A stretch of DNA of 64,000 nucleotides from Polydactylus sextarius (taxonomy: Eukaryota > Chordata > Actinopteri > Polynemidae), in the NCBI GenBank assembly GCA_016801845.1, contig CM028927.1:6410501-6474500 (forward strand). Direction: 5' to 3'. Position numbers and translations under genes: made by a program. How positions within the stretch are numbered: the first letter of the stretch is position 1; the number at the start of each line of letters is the position of its first letter. Under the pieces are notes generated by a model, which saw only the letters and a program-made list of their open reading frames with translations, was not told the DNA's origin and did no database searches. Shown here piece by piece: positions 13,481 through 26,400 of the stretch.

Positions 13481-15179
13481 AATGTTGATAGTTGTAATTT
13501 TTGCATTATTTTGTTACCTTAAAATAAATGCTAATTGATTCTGGCATTCTGGGAGAAGTAAAAAATAAAAACCCTGTAAACTTCTAAAAATTTTATCATG
13601 TGTTTAAGGTGTTGAAGAAAAAAAAAATTGGATTCATTGCTGTGTCGACGAATCCATAAAGCAGTTACTTGTTCCAGATCAACATAGTTCTTAAAAGAAA
13701 ATGTCATCACTTTCATCTTGGCAACTGCATGTCCTCGTCTTTCTCACAGCATCATCCATTTGCACTCGTTCACACCTGCCAAGAGGCAGATAAAACAAAG
13801 GAGGACAACGGAGAGATAAAAGTAAAAGAGAAAAAATGTGAATGTTGGACGCTCCCTTACAGTTCGAGTCATGCTTTTGTCTTCCAAAGCACATCTCCGA
13901 GGACATCCAGGTTTCATTCACTCAGCTCCACTGGCTTTTATGTCCACTGAAAATGTCTCCATGGTGCGTGCTGCATACCGAGAGCAAAAGAAACCAAATG
14001 TGGTTTTGTGAAAGCAGATTGTTTTCAGTGATTATGTTTCACTTTCCTTTGTTTCTTTGGAATACAATTTTGGTTTAACTGATTATGGTTACATTTCTGA
14101 ATCAAAGAAACACTTTCATAGAATTAAAGGAGGGGAAATAGAAAATAATTACATGGTCTCACAACATATTAACAACAAAAATGGTCCATACTTACCGTGA
14201 AACATAAACCACAGTGTGCTCAGATGACAGTGGCTGGAAACACTAACAAACACAATGAGAATCTCACTTGGTGACAATCAGTTACTCACTGTTTACTGAA
14301 AACAGAGAGACCCTCCTGCTGACATTATGCATGCCTCTGGTCCATTCTTTCCAGAGAGAAAATGCTTGATGTTTGTGTGTGAGGTTTTTTATTTATTTAT
14401 TTTTTTTGCATCAAACTAAACCATATGAAGGACCTTTTAGTGAATAGCTGATGTAGATGCTGACTGACAGACGGCCACACACTGACCTGCAGTACGAGAA
14501 GCCGGAAACCATCTGACAAAATGTTACACAGACTTTGACAGCTTCCTCCCTCTTTCCCTATTTCTCTCTATCTGTCCCTTTAGAGCAGGACCCAGTGGGT
14601 GTTTTGGCTAGACCAGATTTACAGTAGATCTAAGTACCACTGACTTCAACCTGGCTGGCTAATTGGAAAAAGGTTTGTACTTTATGAGGCCCGTGGAGAC
14701 CACTTTCAGCACCTCTGCACCGAATGAGTAACAAAATCTCAATGGGAGGCTCTTAGGTGAAGCAGATGCACATTTGTACACGTGTAGGGATAGATTTTGT
14801 ACAGTACAATATGTAGGCATTAAGACATAGCGATGGCTTTTAAAGGCCATAGGAATGAAAGGGAACCTTTAACGCAGTGCTCACATTACTAAATGACATG
14901 ACCATGGAAATGGAAAAGGCAAGAGTTGAGCGTTCAACTACACGCGTTTTGTAAATAATTTAGAATATGTATTATGCATCTCAAATGCATGTGTTGTATT
15001 GCATTTGAACAACAAATCCATGCAGGTACACATACTTTCTTGTTTTCTCAGACACATTCAAGCTAAAGTAGAACTTCTGGAACATGTAAAAAATCCTCTC
15101 TTGCACTAAAAAAGCATTCTTTGAATAAATCGTTCAATTGTTACAATTTGATTTTAATGTTTTTCAGAACTGGACATTT
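13481..15179. other. Non-coding DNA, nothing recognised
   Basis: AT-rich, poly-A and poly-T runs near 13618 and 14390. Overlapping open frames at 13669-14078 on both strands have no recognisable family and no splice or codon support. Confidence 0.45.
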
Positions 15180-15482
15180 AATCCTGGGTTCAACTCCCAG
15201 GTTGGGCACAGGATCTTTCTGTGTTCTGTGTTTGCATGTTCTCCCTGTGTCTGCGTGGGTTTCCTCCAGGAGCTCCCACCCCCAAAAACATGCAACATTG
15301 GGGATAGGTGAATTGATCATACTAAATTGCCCATAGGTGTGGATGTGAGTGCGATGGTTGTTCGTCTATAAATGTCCAGGGTGCACCCTGCCTTCATCCG
15401 TAAGCAGCTGGGTTAGGCTTAAGTCCCCCCGGCCCCAACTACAAGATAAAGGAGTAGAAAATGGATGCATGGATGGACATTT
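15180..15482 (+). mobile_element. V-SINE (DANA/mermaid-like) copy, plus orientation
   Basis: A tRNA-like B box GGTTCAACTCC (15187-15197) is followed by the conserved core GCATGTTCTCCCTGTGTCTG, GTGGGTTTCCTCC, AAATTGCCCATAGGTGTG, then CAGCTGGGTTAGGCTT and the tail ATGGATGCATGGATGG. The tRNA-derived head is degenerate. V-SINEs are spread by LINE machinery in teleosts. Confidence 0.85.
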
Positions 15483-16069
15483 TATAACGTCATTGACTTG
15501 GAAGCGCAGGACTTTAATGTCATTTCAGCTGAAGCACTACACATTTTAAATCTACTGAAGCTATAATCACATTTGACCTTTAATTTTAATCATGGATCAG
15601 TGAGGAGACATACTCCCTGTATATTAAACTGTCCGATAAACGCGGCCCATTACATAAATCTCTCATCGCCCCGAGGCCTTTGTGTCTGTGCCCAGCAGGT
15701 GAAACAAAAGGCTTTCAACTTGGAAACAATAGAAAGACTTTGAAGACTTTACAGTCGGGCAAACGCATCACCACAGACTCTGCAATAATGGGATGGAAAG
15801 ACTACACCTGCAGGGAATAATACTCTGAGCGACAATTAGAACAATTGTCTGGTCGTTCATATCAAAGGTTACAGAGAGGAAAAAAGTTATATGGTTATAT
15901 CTTCACTTGCTGAATTTGTTTATTTCGGAAGATTTTCAGTTAATTATAACAGGACAGTTTTATTTTATTAATAATATCAGTGGTGTCGCTCTAGTGATAG
16001 CAGCATTAGTCAAACTACCTATTTGATTCAGAATAAAATATGTGAAGAACTAGACTTTGTAAATCCACA
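15483..16069. other. Non-coding DNA, nothing recognised
   Basis: Short frames only; ordinary intergenic composition. Confidence 0.4.
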
Positions 16070-16380
16070 AATTGTCCACCACATTCCCATCAACATTTTT
16101 GTCTTTTGGATTGTAATCAAATTTAGTACTGCTATCTACAGAGCTCAGATGAGACATGCTGATGAATTTGATGATCCTGAGTTAACGACATTAGCTTAGG
16201 GTTCAGTACTAATTTTGCACTATAAACACTTTGCTTGTATTCTTCCACAGTACAATGTCACATTAGTTGACATTGTGATTGTGTTAGTGTCCTGGTGTTA
16301 GCATTTTGCTTAAAGCACCACTGTGCTTCATTAAAGCCTCACAGATCTGCTAGCGTGGCTGTAGACAGCTAGTCATGTTG
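16070..16380 (+). repeat. Interspersed fish repeat, plus orientation (3' half)
   Basis: AAAGCACCACTGTGCTTCAT, AGCCTCACAGATCTGCTAGC and GTGGCTGTAGACAG match the 3' portion of the family seen at 2750-3290 (AAAGCATTGCTGTGCCTC...GGCTGGAGACTC). Confidence 0.7.
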
Positions 16381-17251
16381 TTACAAAAGAAGAAACTATT
16401 GTTGAAAGGTATATGGCATCAAAGACAATACTTTTGGCAAATAAATAGTGACATGTTTGGCGTGTCTGGCTACATGTTTCAGTCCCAATCATACATGGAA
16501 AGCTAATGGAGGACTGGACTTAATTACTAAACTAGCTATGGACTGGAGGAAACTAGCAATCAGTGCTGACCAGATATCAACCCCTCTGAGAAGTAATTTG
16601 TGTAATTATTTGACACCACAAATGAAAAATAGAGGACAGGCCTTGTTTTCATTCTGAGATAAAAGCACACAGCATGCCTTATATTATTAAATTCTTCAAA
16701 GTTTTTTTTTTCTGTCTTCCTAAATGTGTCTCCTTAGTCTCAATAAACATAAGATACTTGCTTTCATGTAAACACAACTAATTAGCATTTTTTTACCCCC
16801 CAAACATTTCAAAGGTTCTATAAAATTTACTCAACAGCTGGAAAGAAATATAGCACATAATGTCGGTCACGCTTCTTTCATGGTGGGCATGTGCCATAAA
16901 TCCCACTCCACTTTTCAGATTCCAGTCTCATTTTCCAATGTGACAGCTTGAGGTGTTTTATATGGAAAGTCATACTCACAGACCTGAAATGTCTAGCCTC
17001 TATAATAGGACATCCAGACCGTTTTCAATCACACTGACTGGTGTGTGAAGTGCTTGTAGTGGGCGGATAATAAATGACTTGTTGAAGACATAAAGCCTTG
17101 GAGCTGGTGTCTAGATTTATGCTGTAGTATTATCTCAGATATCATGCCTTAAAAGTTAGATCGAACGCCTGCTTTGGATACATGCGTCATCAGGACTCCT
17201 TCTCTCTAATCAGTGTATGGTGTGTGTTTTGTCACTCCAAGAGTTTAATGT

Positions 17252-17252
<1 letters not shown>

Positions 17253-17286
<34 letters not shown>
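17253..17286. repeat. (CA)n microsatellite
   Basis: Pure run of 17 units. Confidence 0.95.
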
Positions 17287-17289
<3 letters not shown>

Positions 17290-20200
17290 CGGTTCATGCT
17301 TGGCAGTGGTGAGCGGAGATATCCCGTCCAGTGCAGCTGGTGTGCAGCCTCTAGGCAGCCCTGTGCTCTGGGAGGGAAGCCTGGTTTGATTTTCATCCAG
17401 GGCAAACCAGGACTTTCACATTCCTTCTTTTCAATTGGAATTAACGTATTTGTTACTGCCTGGGAGACTGATATAAATATATGCTTACATATGTGCATTT
17501 GGAGGAAAAGGCCCTGGAATAATGAAGTTTAAGGTTAGGTGCCATTTGCCCTCAGGGCTAGCCAGTGTAAAATTATACATGACACTTTTTTTTTTCTTTC
17601 TCTCCTGCTCATTCTCCTCGCTCCATCTTCAAGTGAGTTCGTTCCAAACTGGAAAGTTCTGCTGCTGTTACATAAACTCCAAACCCGAGCGGCTGCGGGG
17701 TCAGGAAAAAGGGAAGAAGAGAGAAAAACAAGACAAAAGTTGAGCGTATTGTGGGAAAATGAGGCACAAAGATAAAGAGGATCTGGAACGGGTAAAAACC
17801 TGTATCATCAGAAATGTCTAAAACCTCCTCTTCATCAGATCCTGGAGAGAAGAGGAAGAATAAAAGAGCAGGAGGAAATTGGAAGCAGAGTAAAGGCAGC
17901 TTAGCAGCCCCCTTCCAAAAAGCCTGGAAGAAAGAGACAGAGGGAAAACCAAAAACAAGGCATTAAATGGCTCGCATTCGTCCAGGGCTCCGACTGAACC
18001 CCTCCTGGAACAGGCCAGGTCACTGCTAATACAGAAAAGAGACCCAGCTTTGAACCGATTTCAGACTGACATGTCTTCCTGCTGAAAAGATGTTTTCTTT
18101 GTTAACAGGGATCCCTTGCGACACTGGTGATCCAGGATTTTATTGTACGAGGTCGCTGGATCTGATCCATGCTTTTATTTTTGAGCTCGGAGAGGTGTGT
18201 TTTTACCAGTTTTGTTTCTCATCTCACCCTTCCTGCCAAGACTCCTGATGACCCATACATAACTTTGGGATGCCTAAGAAAAAAAAAAAACTGCTCACAA
18301 TATCTTTAGGATGTACAGTCCATGCTAAATGGCTGAGCAAAGCATGAGTTATTAGATTTATAGGAAGTGCTCAACAGTTTGTCTGGAAGTGTGTGATGAT
18401 TCACATTCCAAATGGCTTACAGATGGTGTAGCAGATTTCAGTGGGTACATACTGTGACTGAATACCAAATCAACTCATAATTGCCTCTCAAAACCACATC
18501 CACGTTTATTTACTGAGGTGTTTATGCACATTAATCCCAGAAGAAACATCCCCACAACCTGCAGGAATCACACTTTAGTGCAGAGCTCTGTGAATTATGT
18601 AACATCAAACCTCATGTTCATGTGAGCATCTTTTCAGGTGCACACCAGTGGCATGCTCATTAAATCAACCACCTCTTCCCACTGCTTCACTGTCCGGGAA
18701 CATTATTCAGACTGCCTGGAGAGGTTTTTTTTTTCTTTTGAAACATGAACACTGACTCATTGCTGACTCATTGCATTCTCTTCTTTAAAGAGTGTTGTCC
18801 ATCTTTCTGTCATCTCCGCTCTTTCCACCGACCAGACACAAAACACACGCACTCCAGAAACCTCTGGAAATCCTGGGTGAATGCATCTTCAGTTTAGACC
18901 TCATCTCACCTGAGAGACATTTCCCATCAGACGGACAATCCTGAAACCGAAACGCTGACTACCACACATCCCTTCTTTTGATTTAGAGGACTGCCAACTT
19001 ACCTTGAGCACATCAGCGAAACATTATTAGGTGAAATGGAAAAAGATGGGATGACTGAAACAATGAAAAAGACTGAGAAAATAAGAGAAACAGTGGGTAG
19101 AAGTGGATGGAGTGGAGGTAGAAGAAAGGGATGCAGTATTCAATAAGCACAGGTCAATACCAGGCTGTGCGCTGGGCTTTACTGTCACAGCGTGCCTTTC
19201 ACCATTTGTTTCTTATAAAGACCACATGGAAACGTTTAGCTGGCTTAAAGCAGATCGGCGCACGTCGTCTCGTGCCCGTAACATTTGCTACTTGTTTTCC
19301 AGGTCTGTCTTAATAAAGTTTTCCAAAAAATATAGTCAGCTGCAATAAATAATATTAATATTAATGACATAAAATAAAATATAAAATAAAAGCAGCGTGT
19401 TTGCCAACGGGAGACGCCGAACAAACCGTGCCTGAGATACGAGCGATGGCAAATGTTTATCTACCCGGAGTGCAGGTGCATGTGTGTGGTTTCAAAAACT
19501 ATGAGAGAAAGAAAGAAGACAGGGAAAACAATAGATAAAAATAGCATCTTCAAAGCAATTCCTCATGGCTCACGAAGAGTCTTAAGTGCCCGGACAAGAA
19601 CTTGCTTTTTTTTTTTGTCTCCTCGTGTTTTCATTCTGCGACATCTGCAATCTTGCAAAGGGAATAGAAATCACAGATGCAAAGGTTATGAGGAGTGAAG
19701 TCATAACAGAGCCTTAGTTAGTTTGTAGTCTTCATACTTTCTTGTTTAATGGATAAAACTGGAGACACGAAACAACCAGAAACTCTCACTAGACATAGCA
19801 GAAGAACTTTAAAGCCTATTTGCGTGTTTGGACAAGGTCCTTCTAGTGTGTATTAACACTTATTTGTGAGTACAGTGATGGTAATAAAGTCATCCTCACC
19901 TTGGCCTCTATGTACATTATGCCTGTGTGCGTTTGTCAAGTTAAATTCTTGTGAACATATGGCAAAGTGATACAGACTTATACAAATACACAAACCCAGC
20001 TGTCCATTCATCCCCCCCACGGTACACAGTTTTAATTCTGCCAAGTCATTTACACTGAGCTTCTGCACAAAAACTATTTCCTGAACCTCTTTCCATCCAA
20101 CAACCACATCACGGGCCTACAGGGTGCATAGATATGTGCAAGTAATGTGTTGAGAGCTCACCTAACGGCCCACCGGCCTTATTGCATGCTGATGGCCTTC

Positions 20201-21134
20201 GTAGTGCTTCCACTTTCCACTCTTTATTCTTTTAAAACAAGTGCTGCCCCAGACAGAAGTGGGCAGAGGCTTAAGACAGTAAATAATACTAAGAGATCCC
20301 ATCATACATCTTCCCCAGGACAGTAAAGTACAAAGACAGCATGTTGTCATCGTTCGTCTAATCCTGGGCCAAAATCAAAGCTGGAGTCCACAAATTGGCA
20401 TTGAACATTCAGTTCAACTAAAGTGAATTGTCTGCTCTTTCCATATTCATAATCTGAAAATGAACCTGTTATTTATGTTTCTGGCAACTCTAGTCTATAC
20501 TCCCACAAATAAGGGAATGTATTTCTCCCACAATATCCATCTTTGGCCAAAAAATGCTAAATGTACATAACTTAAGCCACAAACTAAGGAACAATGCACC
20601 CTGCAGCTAAAGAACGTAATGTACACAGCAACCTCTAGTGGCTGTTGGGAGAACATGGCTTCAAGTGACTGAACACCACAACTGTTGAAGCAGAAGGGAT
20701 TTCATGGAATAGTAGCTATAAAATAGGATGTTTGGAGCCTAAAGGTTTCCAGCAGCTAATAACTGACAGATTTCTCTAAAAGTAAATCCCGATCTGACAA
20801 TGTCACCCTCTTAAGTGATTTCAGCAGACTCATGAGTTTGGTACAAATGTTATTGTTCTGTAACACAGTGAGACAAAAAAGACAAAATAAGAAAAACATG
20901 GCTAATGCTCTTAAGCGTCCACAGCAGATTTTTCGCTTGATTCTAATGCTGGCATGTGTGTGGATGTGTGTATGTGTGTGTGAATAGCCGTCAGTGTTTT
21001 TAGTTATTGACGAGGTGTGCTGTGGACTTAAATGAGAAGTTGTGTTCATTACTTTCGGGTGATGTAAAGTCATTCACAGGTGTGACAGCCAGAAACCAGC
21101 ACTGGAGACTCTTAGTTAGGGCAGCCTTTCACTT

Positions 21135-21137
<3 letters not shown>

Positions 21138-21174
<37 letters not shown>
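21138..21174. repeat. (CA)n microsatellite
   Basis: Pure run of about 18 units, followed by a short A run. Confidence 0.95.
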
Positions 21175-21178
<4 letters not shown>

Positions 21179-21439
21179 ACCACAAACACACAGATTACTT
21201 CCATGTACCCTGAACAAACATAAGAGAGGAATTAGGTCTGTTACTGTTTGTCTTTGTGGTGCTCCAAAAGAATAACAGTCCAACAGCACATTGAAGCAAA
21301 ACTGACAAGGTGGTACAGAGGACACAGTATGTGTGCGTGTGTGTGTGTGAATAGTTAAAACTGTTCCAGATCACCCAACAGACGTGTTATGAAGTGTCAC
21401 CTCTCTAAACTTTTACAAACACATGAAAAAAAAAAAAGC

Positions 21440-22174
21440 ATCATAGCATCAAATGTCACATTTATTTGACATAATTATCTCCATAAATTAGCATGCCAGA
21501 CAATTGGCAGCAATATAGAATGTGATTTCATTAAAAAAAAAAAAAAAGCAAAAGAAGAAGCAAAATACAAGACAATCATGAAAACATAATAATGTGGGAC
21601 ATTTTTTAGCCTCGTGTCAGGAAAAAGAAAAAGATCCACGTGGCCAAGTGAAAACACATCATTCTTTTGACAAATAAGACAGAAATGAAGAAAAAAGAGA
21701 CTTTTCCATGTGAGATGGTGACAGATAAATGGTCGGAGGCATTCTTTGTCTCCTCTTCACTGACAGCTGTCATTAGGGAGAAACTCTCAATCTTGGACTG
21801 CACAACACTCATCCATAAAATATTCAATAAGTAGCAGAGCTTGTGTTTCAATAGTGTACAGTGTTTCTTTTTTTTTTTTTCCTTGGGATCAATCTCAATC
21901 ATCTCTTCTAACTCCTTAAATTCTTCTAACATCTAAGATGGAAAAAAAACACGAGATGACAATACGAGAAACTGAAGAGTGTTTATATAATATCAAATTT
22001 GATTCCTGTCAAACTTTAATGCGAGAGATCTATTGTGTTAATAGAAAGTCTACAAGGAAAGGAAACATACTATTGAGAAACACTCCTCAGCTTGATTTTT
22101 TTTTTTTGAGTTTGGTTTATTCGTCCTCTCAGTCTGTCAGTGAAAGTGTTCCTTGTATTTCTTCTTCATTCCCA
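21440..22174 (-). other. trappc3: trappc3 3'UTR (inferred) with polyadenylation signal
   Basis: The first good minus-strand hexamer after the stop is AATAAA, seen on the plus strand as TTTATT at 21460-21465. This predicts a 3'UTR of about 730 bases. The region contains homopolymer runs (T/A tracts near 21534, 21868 and 22098) and only spurious short frames. The left boundary is an estimate without transcript data. Confidence 0.6.
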
Positions 22175-22294
22175 TTACTCATCTCCCGCTGGGAGATTTT
22201 CTTCGATCCTCTTAATGAACTTCATGCGGATTTCTGTGACGTTGTCCCCTCTCAGAGTGTCTTGGACGAATCTTACATCCACTGCCATCTGGAC
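22175..22294 (-). CDS. trappc3: trappc3 exon 5 (terminal coding exon)
   Basis: 39 codons plus TAA, residues 142-180. It reads VQMAVDVRFVQDTLRGDN and ends RIEENLPAGDE. The acceptor is ccattttag. The 3'UTR continues leftward in window coordinates. Confidence 0.95.
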   Translation of the reverse strand, partial: VQMAVDVRFVQDTLRGDNVTEIRMKFIKRIEENLPAGDE

Positions 22295-23440
22295 CTAAAA
22301 TGGATCATAATCAAGTTACAAAACCATGCACACAAAAAAAACTAAAACACAAACTTGTAAAGGAAAGCCTAATTTCTTTCGATTTTATTTGTTTGTTACT
22401 GCATTACCTTAATACACCTAGACACTTTTGTAACATTTCCCCATAATTATCCTTCTGTGTGTTACTTTCTGTTTGTGTATTTTAATCTCATTAAAAATGT
22501 GTAATATTTTGTCAAGTAACTAGACGTTACCATCTCCAGTGCTCCTCTGAGAACGCCACACAGCAGGTTGGAGTAGATGAGCGTGCTGTGGTTGTCTGGC
22601 AACTCCACGAAGTCTACCAACGGGTTATTCTCTAAGATGAGGGAGAATTCATCTCCTGCTGGGCTCCAGTTTGTCACACTGGGAGTGATTCCCAGATACA
22701 TCTTAAATGCAACCTGAAAAAGAAAAAATACAACACAGTGAGAACTGGATGAGAAAAACAGCACATAGTAATGTTTCATCTTCGATTAGTTACTGTGTGA
22801 AGAACCCCATCCGTCAAAGATAAGCAAAATACTTTTTTTTTTAACTTTTTCAGAAACTAGCTGTGGTGCCAAGTTTAACGCTGCCAGATTTTTCTATTGT
22901 ATTACATTTGTCGATTACTCAAGACACATGCTAAATTGAACTAAAAGATTATTATCTGTCTCCTGAGTCTTGTGTTATTGTTGGGCTCGGGACACACAGG
23001 TGGGACAGACTACACAGCGTTTTCATTATTTGTGATTCTCTCTTAATGATAACTGAGCTTGCAGATCACTGCCAAACCAAGCTGACTGATACACTAACCA
23101 AACCCTCTGACTATCACTCAGCTCTGCGCAGTATCCCCTCGTACTCAAAGTCATTATTGGTTTTCTGTGCTGGAAGACTTGACATGTGAAGCAGCTGCAG
23201 GAAATCTTGAGTTTGTATTACTGGAAGTTAGAGTGTTATTGTACACATGTACACACCTGCTTTCTGGTAACTGCTGTCTGACGCTCCTGTTCTTTTGCGG
23301 GACTTAGACGAAGACCTTGTTCATGCACCGACAAATCAAGTTTCAAACGTAGCGAAATTCAAACTGTGCCAGTTGAACCAATCAAAACATATGGTATACT
23401 GTACATGAAACAGTTGCAACCAGTAGTACCTCACCTTAAC

Positions 23441-23498
<58 letters not shown>

Positions 23499-26400
23499 GT
23501 ATAAAGTACTAATAAATATAACAGAGAAAATGGAATAATAATGAAGCTATTCAGGATCCATTGCTGTGGAAAATCTGTTTTTGACCACATGGCAGAACTC
23601 TTCCATGTGCTGATTATTTAACTGAAGAATGGCGGAGGTGGTTTCAAGAGTTTGGCTGCAGCTCATGTGATATCCTGAGGCGAAGCTGTCACTGTGCCAT
23701 CCAAACCGCTGTCCCACAGTGGTCCTCCGTTTACATCCTTCACCCTTCACTTCATGACCATGAGCCACTTCCTCTGAGCTAGTGTGAGGTTACATCTGCG
23801 ATATGACCCAACTAACAAGCAGCACCGACACCTTGAAAACAGCTGAGCGCCGAACACACAATGAGGCCTTAGAGCAACCTTCATTGTCGGCTTGATCCAG
23901 GGCCAGGGATAAATACAGGGAGGAAGAACTGAAGCACAGCATATTACAAAAGCAATAAAACCAGCCAGGTGAATCAGTAAATAACAAGACTATTGACTCA
24001 TTTCACTCATTTTCATTTCAATGTGCTGTAGTTGCTTCAGTTTGTTTAAATGAGAGGATGTGCAGATGGAGAAGCACAATATCAATAAATACACAGCACC
24101 AGTCACAGGGAAGAGATTACATTTCACCCCGTGTGTAAGTGAATCCTCACCTACACAGTATCAAGCTTACTATCACACAAAACAAACAGGAATGTGATCT
24201 TGGACTCAAATTTAGGAAAATACAGATCGCTGCATTCTGGAACGTTTCCCATCTACTTAGTCACAACCAGTTTTCCCTTTGTCTCCTATCATCCTTCTCT
24301 TCTTTCTCCCCTCATTTTTTATGGTGTTTCATCAAGTTCAGTTTTTCTAATCTATCCTTTCTGTCCTCCCCCCTCTGCTCCTACTTTCTCCCCTCACACT
24401 TGGGAGAAATCCATGGTCACGCTCTGATTGGCCTGCAACCGTCCAATTACCTTTGCAATGACATCGGCCGTTTCTCGGAAATCCTGACACCTGCCGATGC
24501 TGGAGCGTGCCAGGAAGTCCTCGATGAGGCGCACTCCGATGTTATAACCCCTGTGAAAGAGAGAAATACAGTCACTTTTCCTCTTCATGGTCTTCACAAT
24601 CTGAACTGCACCGCACTGTTGAGAAGTAGAAGACAGCTAGAAACGCTCAAAGTCATTTGTGGTTCATACAACTGGAAAATCACGATAATTATGTTTGGAA
24701 GATCAAGTCAAATAATCCTAACTATAGAGTCTGAAGCCAACTGATGCATCCCAATCCTAACATGGTCTGTCTCTGATGCGCTGGCCTGCAAAGGGCAGAG
24801 TGGGCAGTGCAGACTCACTGCCTTCTAAGGCCAGGTAAGACAAGCCTCATCTCACAGAGCTTAAGGTTGCTGCACAACCAGAAAAGCAAAGTAAGTCCAA
24901 TCCAAAGTCCTGTCAGCATGACAGGATGTTTTGAATTTTTGAGTTATAGAACAATCCTTTCTGCTTAATCTTATTTTGCGTCCGGGACGCCATTCCAGAA
25001 ATTTTTCTCTCTATCTTGAAAAAGAGACATTAGTGTTATCAGCCTCCTTCAAAAGGTCACCATATGTTCTGAGAAATTACAAGAGAAGAGGGGGAACATC
25101 CGACACAAGTGTGAGAAATGAAACATCATTCTGTCATTTCTCTTTTGCAGTTTGTGTCAGAGTCTATTATGAAGTGAAGGCAACAGAACCCATCCACCAG
25201 CGGTCACCAGCTTGTTGCAGGGTCATATATACAGACAGACAACCATTCACACTCACATCCACACCTATGGGCGACTGAGTATGTATATAGTTTAGTATTT
25301 GGTAAATAATGTGGGTGGTGGGAGGAAATCAGAGCTCCCGGAAGAAACCCATGCAGACACAGGGAGAACATGCAAACTCCAAATAGAAAAACCCTGTGTC
25401 CGACCTGGGAGTCAAACCTTCTTGCTGTGAGATGACAGCGCTAACCCTTGTGCCGCTGTGCTGCCCAGAATGTGAGAAACCCAATCGGTAAAAGAACAGG
25501 CCGAACTTTAACGTGCAGGTGAAAATCAACACCGCTACATATCTGACAGCATTGTTATTGAAGTTAACCACATTAATAACTGCTAAGACATTAGACAACA
25601 GTTCATTTTACATTTTAAACTTTTTTATTGTTACGTGGTAAGAAAGACAAGCACTTTTGTGAGTGTAAATGTTGATTGTGGTAATGATACTTTAGTGAGA
25701 ATGACACAAGACAGAAGAAAGATACTTACATCTTGTCCAGTTGTTTGTTGACTTCCTCATCATTCTCATAGTCTTTACAAAGCTGGGTGACGAGGGCCCC
25801 ATAAGTTAATGTGAACAGCTCAGAGTTCTAGAAGCACAAAGAAAGCACAAAAAAAAAAAAATTAAAAAAAAAAAAAAAAAAATTAAAAAGTCATATTTTG
25901 TGAGCTGTCCACAAAACTGAAAAAAATGCCTAAATACCAAAATATTTGGTTTCTTCTTCTTTCATAGCACAACACCAAGCCAGACTCAGAGATATGATGA
26001 GCAAAGCAGAAAGCATCCTAATAAAATTAAAACGCATAGACAGTGGTCAGTATCCCCCAGGGATATGGGATTAAAATAATTGTGAAGTCAACATGTATTT
26101 AAATGGTGGAACCGCTTGCAATGCCTGTTGTAAGTTTATAACACACCCTGGATTTTAGCACGAGCCAAGTAAATAAAAAACATCTATTAATCAACTCATT
26201 TAGAGAAGTGGAAAAACAAAGACAGATACGTTCTGGTTTAAAAGGTCAAACTATGGACAGTTCCTGGTGCTGGAAAGTGTAATAAATAACAACAACATAA
26301 CTGTATATTAACTATAATCACATGTATTCTTTTTTCATTTCAATGTCTCGTGTCTTCATCGGGGAAATTCACAGTAACAGTAAAAACAAATCCTACATAT

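Larger units (their letters stand above)
16381..21439. other. Non-coding DNA downstream of trappc3
   Basis: CA tracts at 17253-17286 and 21138-21174. The rest has no recognised gene. 19120-19330 is a complex, repeat-free block with many CpG dinucleotides that might be conserved non-coding sequence or a cryptic exon, but no protein family is recognised. Confidence 0.45.

Noticed and set aside
13669..14078. Overlapping frames on both strands
   Set aside because: No motif, no splice structure, in AT-rich DNA.
15187..15197. tRNA-like B box
   Set aside because: Belongs to a SINE head; no cloverleaf can be folded around it, so not a tRNA gene.
21606..21932. 108-codon minus-strand frame
   Set aside because: Falls in the inferred trappc3 3'UTR; poly-Lys/Phe from homopolymer tracts.
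24139..24744. 201-codon plus-strand open frame
   Set aside because: It runs antisense through trappc3 exon 3 and intron sequence, has no recognisable domain, and the length is explained by low stop density opposite a real exon.
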